DNA of 64,000 bases, taken from contig JARFXO010000003.1 of assembly GCA_029194665.1 (NCBI GenBank), positions 248,001 to 312,000 on the forward strand, written 5' to 3'. This document shows, in pieces, positions 18,712 to 26,244 of the stretch (positions are counted from its first letter, which is position 1; each line of letters opens with the position of its first letter). The stretch is from Nitrospira sp. Lineage in GTDB: Bacteria; Nitrospirota; Nitrospiria; Nitrospirales; Nitrospiraceae. The position numbers and the translations under genes were made by a program. The notes beneath the pieces are model-generated. The model had not been told where the DNA came from. It made no database searches and saw nothing but the letters and a program-made list of their open reading frames with translations.

Positions 18712-20952
18712 CTAGCCGTCTGCCGAAACGATCTCAACCGTGGCGTTGTAATCTGGGATGCCGCAGGGATCGAGACGGCCTGCCGGAATAACGTGGTTGG
18801 CCTCCGGCCAATAGACTTGCACCGATCCCGGTTTGACACGTTCAATGACGATGTGTCCGCGATACTCGCCGAGCTCATTGCGCAGGATGACAGGATCTCC
18901 TGCATCGAGTTTCAGGCGGGTTGCATCTTCGGCCGCCATCAGCACACTGTCGCGGGCAGCCCCGATGAGTGGGTCTACCTCGGCTCCGACCATGCTATTG
19001 AATTGTTTGCCTCGTCTGGTGGTGAGGAAGAATCGCCCTTCAGGAATCGTCTCCTCCGGCAGATCGATCGGCGTGAACCGGCCTTTTCCGTCAGGCGTCC
19101 CGAAGCGATCGGCCAGGAGGCGAGGGCCCCCGTACTGAACCTGATCTCCCTTCTTGTACAGAGTGCCGATCCCTTTATAGGTTGGACAGACTCGCTCGAT
19201 CTCTCGTCTGATATCGCGTGTGTCAACCCACGGGAAGATCTTGGCTGCCCGTACAGGATCAAGCGCTCGAGCGATTAAGACAGGAATTTCCCACTCATCT
19301 AGGGCCTCGCCGGGACGAGGCCCTGGAATCTCCGGACTGTAGATGATCCGCCGCTCCGTGCTTGTCTCTGTCCCGCCGCCCTGTTGCTCGTAGCGTGTCC
19401 GAGAGGGGAGTAGGACCGCGAGGTCCGCCGGCTCTTCCAGCATGGTGGAACTCACCACGATATCTTGGTGCACACGAAGGCCGATGTTACCGAATGCCCG
19501 TCGCACTCGTTCCGGCTCGGGTAATGTTTCCAGAAAGTTGCCGCCGCTTTGCCAGAGGATGTCGATCTCGCCTCGTTCTGCCGCCAGGATCATCTGGGCC
19601 GCTCCTAGACCTTTCCATGAAGGAGGCTGGAAGCCCCAAAATTCCGGCATGGCAAACAGAGCTGCGTTCTGGTTGCTGACCGGATAATCCATCGAATAGG
19701 CGTTCGGCATGGCGCCCATCTCAGCGCCACCCTGGACTCCGCTGTGCCCACGGATCGGCATGAGGCCTGTGTGTGGCCGCCCCACATTCCCACGGGCGAG
19801 CTGCAGATTCACGATTGCCTTCACATTGTCGGTCCCATACCGATGTTGGGTCACACCCATGCTCCACACGATGATGGCATGACGCGCCTTCCCGAATGCC
19901 TGCGCGAACCGGTACATGTCGCTGCGGGTCACCCCTGCACCCCGTTCGAGGCTCTCCCAGGGGAGGGCGCGCACTTTGGATTGAAGGTCTTCCCAGCCGA
20001 CGGTCCGGGCGATGATGAAATCACGATCGACCCAGTCCTGCTCGATGAGATGTTTCAGCACGCCGTAGAAGAACGGAATGTCCCCGCCGACATGGATGTG
20101 AAAGAAATCGTCCGCGAGTTGCGTGCCGAACAAGGCGCTCTCTGCCACGGATGGAATCCAATAACGCTCCATGCCCGGCTCGACGAAGGGATTGACCACC
20201 AGGATATTCGTGCCGGCTTTCTTCGCATAGTAGAGGTATTTCAATGTCACCGGCTGATTATTGGCGGGGTTGGCGCCGACAAACACCAGGAGATCGGCTC
20301 CGATCCAATCCCGGTAGGAACAGGTGGTGGCCGAGCAGCCGATCGTTTCCTTGAGCGCCGCCGTACTGGGCGCGTGGCAGATGCGCGCACTCGTGTCGAT
20401 GTGGTTGGTGCCGATGAAACGAGCTACTTTCTGATGGGCATAGTAGGCTTCGTTCGTGATGCCACGAGCAGTCAGAAACCATCCGAGGCGATGAGGGTCG
20501 GTGATACGTAGTCGTTGAACAATCAGGCGGATAGCTTCTTCCCAGGAGACTCGTCGAAAGCCTCTGTCTCCGCGATGACGGATCATCGGAACGCAGAGTC
20601 GCCCCAGCTTCCTCAAAGCCTTGCCTTTCATGGCGCGCAGCGGAGCCACATCTTCGAGGCGATGCCAGTCCATGGCCGGCATCGTGTTGAGCCGGAGGAT
20701 CTGCAACCGGACCCAACACAGGTGCAGGTCCTTCATGGTCCAGTCGTGCATGCCCGTGGTGCCGAGTGAGCACCCGTCACAACAGCCGTCGCGCAAGATG
20801 CGGTAGGCGTAGCCGAGGTTGTCGCGATTTTCCCAGACTGCGTCGAGGATGTCTTTGTAATTGTTCGGATGCTGCTGATGGAGCCCGAAGGGGATCAGAC
20901 TGACCCAGTTTCTTTGAGCCGATCCCTTCCCTGATGCATGCTCGTCCGCCAT
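18712..20952 (-). CDS. FdhF/YdeP-family molybdopterin oxidoreductase
   Basis: Formate dehydrogenase-like molybdoenzyme alpha subunit, 746 residues, related to YdeP. The N-terminus has a cysteine set, DGCCDGCSLG, in place of the classical 4Fe-4S motif. The probable molybdenum ligand is Cys in ARICHAPSTAALKETIG, where E. coli FdhF has selenocysteine. Cofactor-binding segments VFVGANPANNQP and RGHSGVQGG are present. The C-terminal molydopterin dinucleotide domain begins near residue 640 (FFLTTRRGKQFNSM). No electron-transfer subunits are adjacent, so the electron acceptor and even the substrate are uncertain; fdhD directly downstream supports a formate-type enzyme. No twin-arginine signal, so it is cytoplasmic. 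Confidence 0.85.
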   Translation of the reverse strand: MADEHASGKGSAQRNWVSLIPFGLHQQHPNNYKDILDAVWENRDNLGYAYRILRDGCCDGCSLGTTGMHDWTMKDLHLCWVRLQILRLNTMPAMDWHRLEDVAPLRAMKGKALRKLGRLCVPMIRHRGDRGFRRVSWEEAIRLIVQRLRITDPHRLGWFLTARGITNEAYYAHQKVARFIGTNHIDTSARICHAPSTAALKETIGCSATTCSYRDWIGADLLVFVGANPANNQPVTLKYLYYAKKAGTNILVVNPFVEPGMERYWIPSVAESALFGTQLADDFFHIHVGGDIPFFYGVLKHLIEQDWVDRDFIIARTVGWEDLQSKVRALPWESLERGAGVTRSDMYRFAQAFGKARHAIIVWSMGVTQHRYGTDNVKAIVNLQLARGNVGRPHTGLMPIRGHSGVQGGAEMGAMPNAYSMDYPVSNQNAALFAMPEFWGFQPPSWKGLGAAQMILAAERGEIDILWQSGGNFLETLPEPERVRRAFGNIGLRVHQDIVVSSTMLEEPADLAVLLPSRTRYEQQGGGTETSTERRIIYSPEIPGPRPGEALDEWEIPVLIARALDPVRAAKIFPWVDTRDIRREIERVCPTYKGIGTLYKKGDQVQYGGPRLLADRFGTPDGKGRFTPIDLPEETIPEGRFFLTTRRGKQFNSMVGAEVDPLIGAARDSVLMAAEDATRLKLDAGDPVILRNELGEYRGHIVIERVKPGSVQVYWPEANHVIPAGRLDPCGIPDYNATVEIVSADG

Positions 20953-21496
20953 GACTCTCAGGTTCCTTCTCTGCAGACCGGTATTGTAGCACTCCTTAGT
21001 CAGGTTAGGCTTCTCCCTTCGAGTCTCGCCATAATTTTTGTCATCAACGGATTCTTCTGAAGTGCCGCTTGAGGCTTACAATTGAGACCGATGCGTGCTT
21101 CGCATAAGAGCGGCGATATCGATACTTCGTACCAAGGAAAGGAGGAGTCGCGATGGGACTTCAGCCGCGGCAGGTTGGGTGCCAAGCGAGCAGTCGGTCC
21201 TCCGGAAGTGAACGATACACGATCCAAGGTCTGACTCCCATTAGTTTTTCCTGATTGGGGGTGTCGGATAGACATCCGAACGTCGTAGTTATGTTATGCA
21301 CGATCCAAGGTCCGACCTCCTAAGTTTGTGTAGGAAACGGTGAAAGGTTCGCCGACGCGCTGAAGTGAAGGGGCAGGCGGTCCAATAGCAGGAAGCTAGG
21401 TTATATCTGCGTTCTACTTGACAGTGGGTCCGGCTCGGCGCAAGAATCTGCCGCCTCTGTTCCGGCCCCGCATGGACATAAGGAAGGGATCAAGAA
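20953..21496. other. Intergenic stretch with REP-like repeats
   Basis: No convincing gene; the 91-codon open frame at 21000-21275 has no family features. The region carries a duplicated CACGATCCAAGGT motif and a TCGGAT/ATCCGA hairpin, annotated separately. It marks the boundary between the molybdoenzyme operon and the cassette region. Confidence 0.5.
21217..21320. repeat. REP-like repeat cluster
   Basis: CACGATCCAAGGTCTGACTCC (from 21219) and CACGATCCAAGGTCCGACCTCC (from 21299) are direct repeats. Between them 21257-21305 contains a hairpin (TCGGAT...ATCCGA) and is about 80 percent identical to 63015-63063, upstream of a REP-associated transposase relic. This supports a REP-type element family mobilised by that transposase class. 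Confidence 0.55.
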
Positions 21497-21919
21497 TTGA
21501 TCATGCCGTCAGCTCCGATTCGGATCAGACCGGGGGAGGATGGACAGCTGATCGTGCAGCTCCCACACGCCCTCGATCGGAAGTACCCCAACGCGCCGAA
21601 AGACTGGCGCTGGCAATGGGTCTTTCCGCAGGAAACCCGGTGGAACAACACGAAGACGGGCGAAGAAGGACGGCATCACGTTCACAAGACGATACTGCAA
21701 CGGACTATCAAGGATGCTGTCGGCAGAGTCGGTGTGGTCAAGCATGCCGGGTGCCACACATTCCGGCATTCGTTCGCCACGCACCTCCTTGAGACCGGCT
21801 ACGACATCCGGACCATCCAAGAACTGCTCGGTCACAAGGACGTCAGCACCACCATGATCTACACGCACGTATTGAACAAAGGCGGCCATGGGGTGAGGAG
21901 TCCGATCGATGGTCTGTGA
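21497..21919 (+). pseudogene. Integron integrase IntI, C-terminal fragment
   Basis: Tyrosine recombinase fragment of 140 codons. From about 21560 on, the frame reads like the C-terminal half of integron integrases: [60 protein letters not shown] and GGHGVRSP. The catalytic HxxR, His and Tyr residues are present, and the [16 protein letters not shown] additional-domain segment is specific to IntI. The N-terminal 180 or so residues, with the first catalytic Arg and the core-binding domain, are absent, so it cannot be a functional recombinase. It reads toward the cassettes, the opposite of the usual divergent layout. Confidence 0.8.
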
Positions 21920-21922
21920 ACT

Positions 21923-22068
21923 GTCTTATACAGACTGCATAAGACGACGACCTGAAGGCGGTATTTGCGCAGAATGTGCCATGCTTCAATGAGTTAGGGT
22001 GGACAATCGGTGCGTGCTAGCCGGTTTAGGCAGAAGTGGACAGCCTGTCATAACCGGATTATACAGGC
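21923..22068. other. Two hairpins after intI (possible attI remnant)
   Basis: GTCTTAT/ATAAGAC (21923-21945) directly follows the integrase stop. GCCTGT(C)ATAA/TTATACAGGC (22043-22068) has an extra-helical base of the kind seen in attC hairpins and is followed by CATAGTTAGC. This may be the recombination site remnant between intI and the first cassette; the sequence is too degenerate to be sure. Confidence 0.3.
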
Positions 22069-22140
22069 CGTCTAAACATAGTTAGCTGCTCAGAGGCAGG
22101 GAAACCATGACGAAAGGGGCGAACCACGAGGAGGTGATGA

Positions 22141-22383
22141 GTGCCGCGCATCAGGGGCATCCCGGGACCTTACCGCTTCTTCTTCACAAGCTTCGATTGC
22201 AGCGAGCCTCCTCACGTCCATGTGGAACGAGACGATTCCACGTGCAAGTTCTGGCTGGCTCCGCTCATGCTGGCGCGCAGCCATGGCTTCGCGGCCCAGT
22301 AGTTGACTCGCATCCGCCGAATCATTCACCAGCATCACAAGCAAATCATGGAGGCATGGCATGACCACTGCGGTAGGGAGTGA
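22141..22383 (+). pseudogene. DUF4160 family gene interrupted by an in-frame TAG
   Basis: From the GTG at 22141, behind AGGAGGTG, the frame encodes 80 codons matching DUF4160. The features are VPRIRGIPGPYRFFF, EPPHVHVERDD and CKFWLAPLMLARSHGF, then TAG at 22300-22302 (codon 54), then TRIRRIIHQHHKQIMEAWHDH and TGA at 22381. The downstream part is the conserved helical C-terminus (usually ELxxIxxxI...W), so the TAG most likely replaced a Glu codon. The frame overlaps the DUF2442 start by 23 bp. DUF4160-DUF2442 pairs are common toxin-antitoxin-like cassettes. Confidence 0.75.
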
Positions 22384-22717
22384 ACCCCTTATCAGGGACG
22401 TGAAGATAACGCAGAGCGAGATCACCGCGCACCTGGCAGACGGTCGGGTAATCAGTGTCCCGCTCGCCTGGTCATGGCGGCTTTCGGAGGCAACGCCAGC
22501 CCAGCGTGCGAAGTTCCGTTTGATCGGGGCGGGACAGGGTATCCACTGGCCAGAAGTCGATGAAGATATCAGCGTCGAGGGCATGCTGTATGGGTCGCCG
22601 GCGCCCGGCGGGCCTGTCCCCCGGCAGAACACCGGCCTGGCGAAGCGGAGGGAACCGAAAGCGAAGGCAGCTAACCCGCCGATGCAGCGGACGACCGGAG
22701 GGACCGGCCGCCGCTGA
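22361..22717 (+). CDS. DUF2442 family protein
   Basis: DUF2442 partner of the overlapping DUF4160 gene, with core residues about 10-75: IRDVKITQSEITAHLADGRV, VPLAWSWRLSEATPAQRAKF and WPEVDEDISVEGML. Normal DUF2442 proteins end near there; here the frame runs on about 40 residues into the palindromic attC-like DNA (ANPPMQRTTGG), a common look for cassette genes whose stop lies inside the recombination site. GGAGG precedes the ATG. Function unknown; regulatory or antitoxin-like by association. Confidence 0.75.
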   Translation: MTTAVGSEPLIRDVKITQSEITAHLADGRVISVPLAWSWRLSEATPAQRAKFRLIGAGQGIHWPEVDEDISVEGMLYGSPAPGGPVPRQNTGLAKRREPKAKAANPPMQRTTGGTGRR

Positions 22718-22735
22718 TCGCCAGGTCGTTCGGGC
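22673..22735 (+). other. attC-like recombination site
   Basis: The left arm GCCGATGCAGCGG pairs with CCGCTGATCGCC on the right, leaving one extra-helical G. It is flanked by GCTAACC on the left and a degenerate GTTCGGG on the right. This is the architecture of an integron attC (R''-L''...L'-R'). It overlaps the end of the DUF2442 frame. Confidence 0.5.
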
Positions 22736-22877
22736 GACGCTTCGCGTCACCCGAACGGCCCCGCGGCTGTCGCGCGTGGTTCAAGACGCGAAGCGCGTCC
22801 TGAACCAGCGGCTGCACCGGACCGCCGCTGCACAACCTCCGGTTGCTCCGCACCTGCCGGTGAGCCGCGGGGCCGTT
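22727..22877 (+). repeat. Nested palindromes, second attC-like structure
   Basis: There are three elements. A hairpin CGTTCGGG...CCCGAACG at 22727-22757 has an inner GACGC/GCGTC stem. A hairpin GGTTCA..TGAACC at 22778-22806 has an inner GACGCG/CGCGTC stem. Enclosing the second is a perfect 15 bp inverted repeat AACGGCCCCGCGGCT (22754-22768) / AGCCGCGGGGCCGTT (22863-22877). The right arm runs into GTTAGC, as an attC R' core would. The hicAB cassette begins right after it. Confidence 0.6.
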
Positions 22878-22929
22878 AGCGGCGGGGTAAGCAATCGGAA
22901 CGCCGGGCGAGGAGTGGTATCCTCAGGGC

Positions 22930-23118
22930 ATGAAAGTCAAGGAGGTCGTGCGGCTGCTTGAAGACGATGGTTGGCGACTGGTTGCTATGCGGGGCAGCCA
23001 CCGTCAATACAAGCACGGCACCAAGCCTGGTTGCGTGACGGTGCCTGGTAAGCCGAGTGACGATCTGGCCCCAGGGACGCTCAACAGTATCTTGAAGCAG
23101 GCTGGCCTAAAGAAATGA
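22930..23118 (+). CDS. hicA: HicA-family mRNA interferase toxin
   Basis: A 62-residue HicA toxin with a double-stranded-RNA-binding-like fold that cleaves mRNA. Family features are MKVKEVVRLLEDDGW, the catalytic His in RGSHRQYKH, and VTVPGKPSDDLAPGTLNSILKQAG. The ATG is followed 10 bp after the stop by hicB, the usual toxin-first order. It is intact. It sits in a segment bounded by attC-like sites at 22754-22877 and 23336-23423, consistent with a mobile integron cassette. Confidence 0.9.
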   Translation: MKVKEVVRLLEDDGWRLVAMRGSHRQYKHGTKPGCVTVPGKPSDDLAPGTLNSILKQAGLKK

Positions 23119-23128
23119 GGTAGAAAGC

Positions 23129-23341
23129 ATGCGCTATGCAGTTGTTATCGAAAAAGCAGAGGGCAACTACTCGGCTTACGTTCCGGATCTTCCAGGGTGC
23201 GTTGCAACAGGCGTAACTTCAGAGGACACTGAGCGCGAGATTCGCGAGGCGATCGAGTTACACTTGGAGGGGTTGCGGGAAGACGGCGCTCCGATTCCCC
23301 CACCTTCGAGCAAGGTTCAGTACATAGAAGTCGCCGCATAA
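23129..23341 (+). CDS. hicB: HicB-family antitoxin
   Basis: A 70-residue HicB antitoxin with only the degraded RNase-H-like domain (RYAVVIEKAEGNYSAYVPDLP, GCVATG, EIREAIELHLEGLREDG) and no added DNA-binding helix-turn-helix or ribbon. It neutralises HicA by direct binding. GAGGTAGAAAGC precedes the ATG. Its stop falls within the left arm of the next attC-like site. Confidence 0.9.
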   Translation: MRYAVVIEKAEGNYSAYVPDLPGCVATGVTSEDTEREIREAIELHLEGLREDGAPIPPPSSKVQYIEVAA

Positions 23342-23423
23342 CCAATCGCTCGAGCGGACGTGTGATGTCTTTGCTCCTTTCTTGGGCGCAGTGTCCGCCC
23401 CGCTCATCTCTGTGTTAGCCAGA
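23336..23423 (+). other. attC-like site after hicAB
   Basis: CATAACCAATCGCTCGAGCGGAC on the left and TGTCCGCC...GTGTTAGCC on the right form imperfect complementary arms. The TAAC core is on one side and GTTAGCC on the other, about 85 bp end to end. This is consistent with an integron attC closing the hicAB cassette. Confidence 0.5.
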
Positions 23424-23527
23424 CAGGGCTGCAGCGTTCTAAGCTCGCGTTGCGGCCGCGTGCATTCTGCAATTGTGCCGACCTCTAGATTGAGGCGTCG
23501 TGCAAAGCGCGCCCCCAGAATCCTTTC

Positions 23528-23745
23528 GTGCCGGCGCGAAGGAACCAACGGGGAGCCGGCGCGCATCGACGGGTGCAGGCAGAGGGCGACCAAGGGTTGA
23601 TCCATCGGGGACGGGGAAGGCCATCCACTCGGCGCATCGCGGAGCCGGTCAAGGCGAAGATGCGGAGGCTGTATGAGATGCGCTATGGGGAGTTTGGACC
23701 GACGTTGGCGGCAGAGAAGTTGGTCGAGCAGCATGGGCTCTCTGA
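23528..23745 (+). pseudogene. ISNCY-type transposase relic
   Basis: A fragment of a transposase N-terminal region: AEGDQGLIHRGRGRPSTRRI followed by KMRRLYEMRYGEFGPTLAAEKL and EQHGLS, typical of ISNCY-family transposases. It breaks off abruptly at 23745, where unrelated sequence begins. The catalytic DDE core is missing. Confidence 0.65.
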
Positions 23746-23781
23746 CCCCGGTTGCAATAGTGGACGCCATGAATTGCAGCC

Positions 23782-23955
23782 TCATGCCGCCGGCTGTTGA
23801 CGGACCCATTGCTGGGCAAATGCGGCGGGTGAGCGATTCCCGAGCCGGGAATGCCGCCGCTGACGCTTCTAGAAGAGCTCGATGTACTCCGCGATCTCGC
23901 GCTGAGCCTGCTCACGGGTCTCGTAGCGACGATGATGCACCAGCTCACCAGCAGA
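23782..23955 (-). pseudogene. IS3-family transposase (OrfB) C-terminal relic with in-frame TAG
   Basis: The minus-strand frame reads ELVHHRRYETREQAQREIAEYIELF, TAG (23869-23871), then KRQRRHSRLGNRSPAAFAQQW and a TGA at 23782. This is the C-terminal end of an IS3-type integrase-core transposase, where relatives have Tyr (FYNRQRRHS) at the amber position. It is joined tail to tail with the ISNCY relic. The 5' part of the gene is absent. Confidence 0.7.
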
Positions 23956-24011
23956 AAATGTACTGGGAATCTTTGTGTTGAAGCCGACGCCTAGCTGGCG
24001 GCGCAATAGCG

Positions 24012-24185
24012 GTTTTCAGTCTTCCACACCTAGGCCAATCACGATGAGCACCGCATAGTCCTGCTTTGTGCCGCCCTCGAACGGAGGTATCGCTCCCCCT
24101 GGCGCAACTGGAAACGCCGTCTGCCTCGCGTGAGCCAGTGAGCAGGATCCACCCACCGTCGCTGGGGTATAGCGCGCGGAACGGC
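24012..24185. repeat. Direct repeat copy A (pairs with 25356-25520)
   Basis: About 165 bp, strongly similar to 25356-25520, including the blocks GAGCACCGCATAGTCCTGCT and GGCGCAACTGGAAACGCCGT. Similarity reappears at CTTGAATTCGCACTCAA (24285-24301). Minus-strand frames share the C-terminal segment TKQDYAVLI followed by GVED and a stop in both copies, so it is probably the end of a duplicated unknown gene. The two copies flank parDE and the DUF4926 gene. Confidence 0.7.
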
Positions 24186-24436
24186 AGGCCAGGTGTGTCA
24201 CGTCGTAAAGCGTCGCGCCGTGATCGAGCTCCCAGCGCCTGTCGCCATGAGTCCTCTCTCTGGTCGCCTGTGTTTCCCTTCAACCTTGAATTCGCACTCA
24301 AATAGATGAAATGGGATATTCGTCTATTTGGATCAGTTGCTCAGCCATATTTCAGCATGGCATCTAATGCCATGTATTGCCATTTATAGCCATCCATGGC
24401 ATAGTTGAGAAGGTACATTACGAAAGGAGGCACCCG

Positions 24437-24697
24437 GTGCAGAGCATGAACATTTCTCTGCCTGATCCGTTGAAGCAATTTGTCGATGGACAGATTGCAC
24501 AAGGCCGGTACAGCAGCGCCAGCGAATATGTGCGGGAACTCATCCGAGCCGATGAAAAGCGCAAAGCTGAGGATGAGCTGGAAGCAAAATTGCTGGAGGG
24601 ATTGAGGAGTTCGAAAGCGGAACTGACGCCGTCAGATTGGAAAGAGATTCGCGCCGAGGCTTTGGCAAAGGTGGCTGCCCGAAAGAAGCCGCGCTGA
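24437..24697 (+). CDS. parD: ParD-family antitoxin
   Basis: An 86-residue type II antitoxin. The N-terminal ribbon-helix-helix MNISLPDPLKQFVDGQIAQG, then SSASEYVRELIRADEKR, is the ParD/CopG DNA-binding domain. The C-terminal tail (LEGLRSSKAELTPSDWKEI) wraps the toxin. The GTG at 24437 is preferred because AAAGGAGG lies 6 bases upstream; the ATG at 24446 is an alternative. The stop overlaps the parE start by one base (TGATG). Confidence 0.9.
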   Translation: MQSMNISLPDPLKQFVDGQIAQGRYSSASEYVRELIRADEKRKAEDELEAKLLEGLRSSKAELTPSDWKEIRAEALAKVAARKKPR

Positions 24698-25017
24698 TGC
24701 CGACAGTCTACCGGCACGCGGCGGCCAAGCGTGACCTGGCTGAGCAATTTGTGTATCTCGCAGAAGAGGCAGGGTTGGACACGGCAGAGCGGTTCCTGGC
24801 CAGTGCCGAGGCGAGTTTCAACGATCTGGTCCGTCACCCGATGATCGGTTCGCCGCTGGCCCTGCGCCATCCTGATCTTGCTGCTATGCGCAAGTGGCGC
24901 ATCAAAGATTTTGAGAACCACCTGATTTTCTATATTCCACACTCGGATGGTGTCACCATCGTGCGCGTGCTGCATGCGGCAAGGGACTGGTGGAGCTTAC
25001 TGGGGATCGAAACCTAG
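24697..25017 (+). CDS. parE: ParE-family toxin
   Basis: A 106-residue ParE/RelE-superfamily toxin, a probable gyrase inhibitor. Family features are KRDLAEQFVYLAEEAGLDTAERFL, MIGSPLALRHPDLAAMRKWRI, ENHLIFYIPHSDGVTIVRVLH and AARDWW. It is intact and translationally coupled to parD. This module is the only complete ParDE in the window. Confidence 0.9.
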   Translation: MPTVYRHAAAKRDLAEQFVYLAEEAGLDTAERFLASAEASFNDLVRHPMIGSPLALRHPDLAAMRKWRIKDFENHLIFYIPHSDGVTIVRVLHAARDWWSLLGIET

Positions 25018-25058
25018 CAGGAGACGGGGGAGCATCCATCATCAGCCATGAAATTCGC

Positions 25059-25250
25059 GTGCTCGATGTGGTGGCGCTGACCGAAGATATCTCTGATCGT
25101 GGGTTACTGTGCGGACAACTGGGGACTGTGGTGGAATCGCTTGATCCGGGCCTGTTTGAGGTGGGGTTTGTGGATAACAACGGCAAGCCCTACGCCGTGC
25201 TTCCGGTGAAATCCTGCCAATTGCTTGTGTTGCACTTTCAGTCCGTGTGA
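25059..25250 (+). CDS. DUF4926 family protein, start disturbed
   Basis: A short protein of the DUF4926 family: VLDVVALTEDI, CGQLGTVVESL, FEVGFVDNNGKPYAVLPVKSCQLL. Families of this kind usually begin MKF-VLD; here ATGAAATTC is present at 25048 but one base out of frame, so a 1 bp deletion appears to have separated the native start from the body. Translation would have to begin at the GTG at 25059 or upstream in the frame open since 24990. It often accompanies toxin-antitoxin cassettes; its role is unknown. Confidence 0.6.
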   Translation: MLDVVALTEDISDRGLLCGQLGTVVESLDPGLFEVGFVDNNGKPYAVLPVKSCQLLVLHFQSV

Positions 25251-25764
25251 TCCTTCGCAATCTTGAGGAATATAAAAGGGGTTGTGATTCGTTTACGAAC
25301 AGCTTCGCGTTGCCTTTGATCTAACGTCGCCGCGAAAGCTGTCGATGCCCAGCCTGTGTTCAGTCTTCCACGCCCACGCCGATCGCGATGAGCACCGCAT
25401 AGTCCTGCTTCGTGCAGCTCTCGAACGGAGGCATCGCTCCCCCTGGCGCAACTGGAAACGCCGTCTGCCTCGCGTGAGCCCGCGAACACGAAGTACCCCC
25501 CGTCGTCGGTGTATAGGAAAAGAAATGTGGGGGCAGATCTCGTGTTGTGCATGCCATTGCGCGAGTCATGGGAGCATGATGAGGGTCGCACCTTGAATTG
25601 TGCACTCAATTGCATGACGGGATTCCATATTCAAGACGGCGTAGACTGTTCCAGCAAGACTTATGGCCAGCGAATGCATTACAAAAGGGGCTCGCTCCTT
25701 GTTGGGCATCCAGTTCCCTGATTCGAAGCAGGCCATCGATGCCGACTGGCGCAGGTCGATCGGG
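25251..25764. other. Non-coding stretch with direct repeat copy B
   Basis: No intact gene. It contains an imperfect hairpin GCTTCGCG/CGCGAAAGC (about 25302-25339), an RYYYAAC-type core ATCTAAC at 25318, and repeat copy B. The minus-strand open frame over the repeat lacks recognisable homology. Confidence 0.5.
25356..25520. repeat. Direct repeat copy B (pairs with 24012-24185)
   Basis: Second copy, same orientation, 1.34 kb from copy A. Later similarity resumes at CTTGAATTGTGCACTCAA (25592-25609), matching 24285-24301 in copy A. Confidence 0.7.
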
Positions 25765-26061
25765 CTAGGGTAGATACCGGTCGATATTCAGAGCTCCGTG
25801 GAAGACGGCGATGATGTCGATCGCTTCCGAGCTCTTGATCACGCAAGCGATACGATAATGTCCGTGAAGCAGGATGCGGATGTGTCGGTCTGGCTTCTGC
25901 TAGTAGCGGTATTCTGATTCTTGAAATTGCCTAAGGATTTCGGCTTTCAGATAGATGGTTTCGATAGTTCGGGCTGGAGCGGAGGGATTATCGAGCGCGA
26001 TGTAGTCGTAGATGTCACGCAACCATCTTTCGGCTTCGACGGTCCACGTCAATTCTGCCAT
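25765..26061 (-). pseudogene. ParE-family toxin gene interrupted by an in-frame TAG
   Basis: The ATG at 26061 opens a 98-codon frame: ELTWTVEAERWLRDIYDYIA, ARTIETIYLKAEILRQF, ESEYRY, then TAG at 25900-25902 (codon 54). It continues QKPDRHIRILLHGHYRIACVI and DIIAVFHGALNIDRYLP to a terminal TAG at 25765. The part after the interruption is the conserved ParE C-terminal half, so only one codon is damaged. The start overlaps the upstream antitoxin by 13 bp, as in normal modules. Confidence 0.8.
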
Positions 26062-26234
26062 GTCTTGCTGCGGCGCCCCATCTCTTCATGGCTGATGGTC
26101 TTTCCTGCGTCAGAGTCAGCGAGCCCTCGGTCGATCATTCGTGCGAACGCTAGCTCCCGTAGAAGCTCATCAGAGGAGTTGTCATCCGGTTGATCTTGAA
26201 GGATTTTGGCGAGCTGTTCTTTTGCGGAGGGCAT
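26049..26234 (-). CDS. Small antitoxin of the interrupted ParE
   Basis: A 61-residue acidic protein (MPSAKEQLAKILQDQPDDNS, then ELLRELAFARMIDRGLADSD and TISHEEMGRR) of the short ParD-like/RelB-like antitoxin group that precedes ParE toxins. The ATG at 26234 has AAGAGG 5 bases upstream. It overlaps the ParE start. It looks intact although its toxin frame is interrupted. Confidence 0.75.
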   Translation of the reverse strand: MPSAKEQLAKILQDQPDDNSSDELLRELAFARMIDRGLADSDAGKTISHEEMGRRSKTWQN

Positions 26235-26244
26235 GATCACCTCT

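Noticed and set aside
18712..20952. Selenocysteine in the FdhF-like enzyme
   Set aside because: The ligand codon in ARICHAPST is a Cys codon and there is no in-frame TGA at that position.
21000..21275. 91-codon minus-strand open frame as a gene
   Set aside because: No ribosome-binding site, composition or family similarity; it overlaps REP-like repeats.
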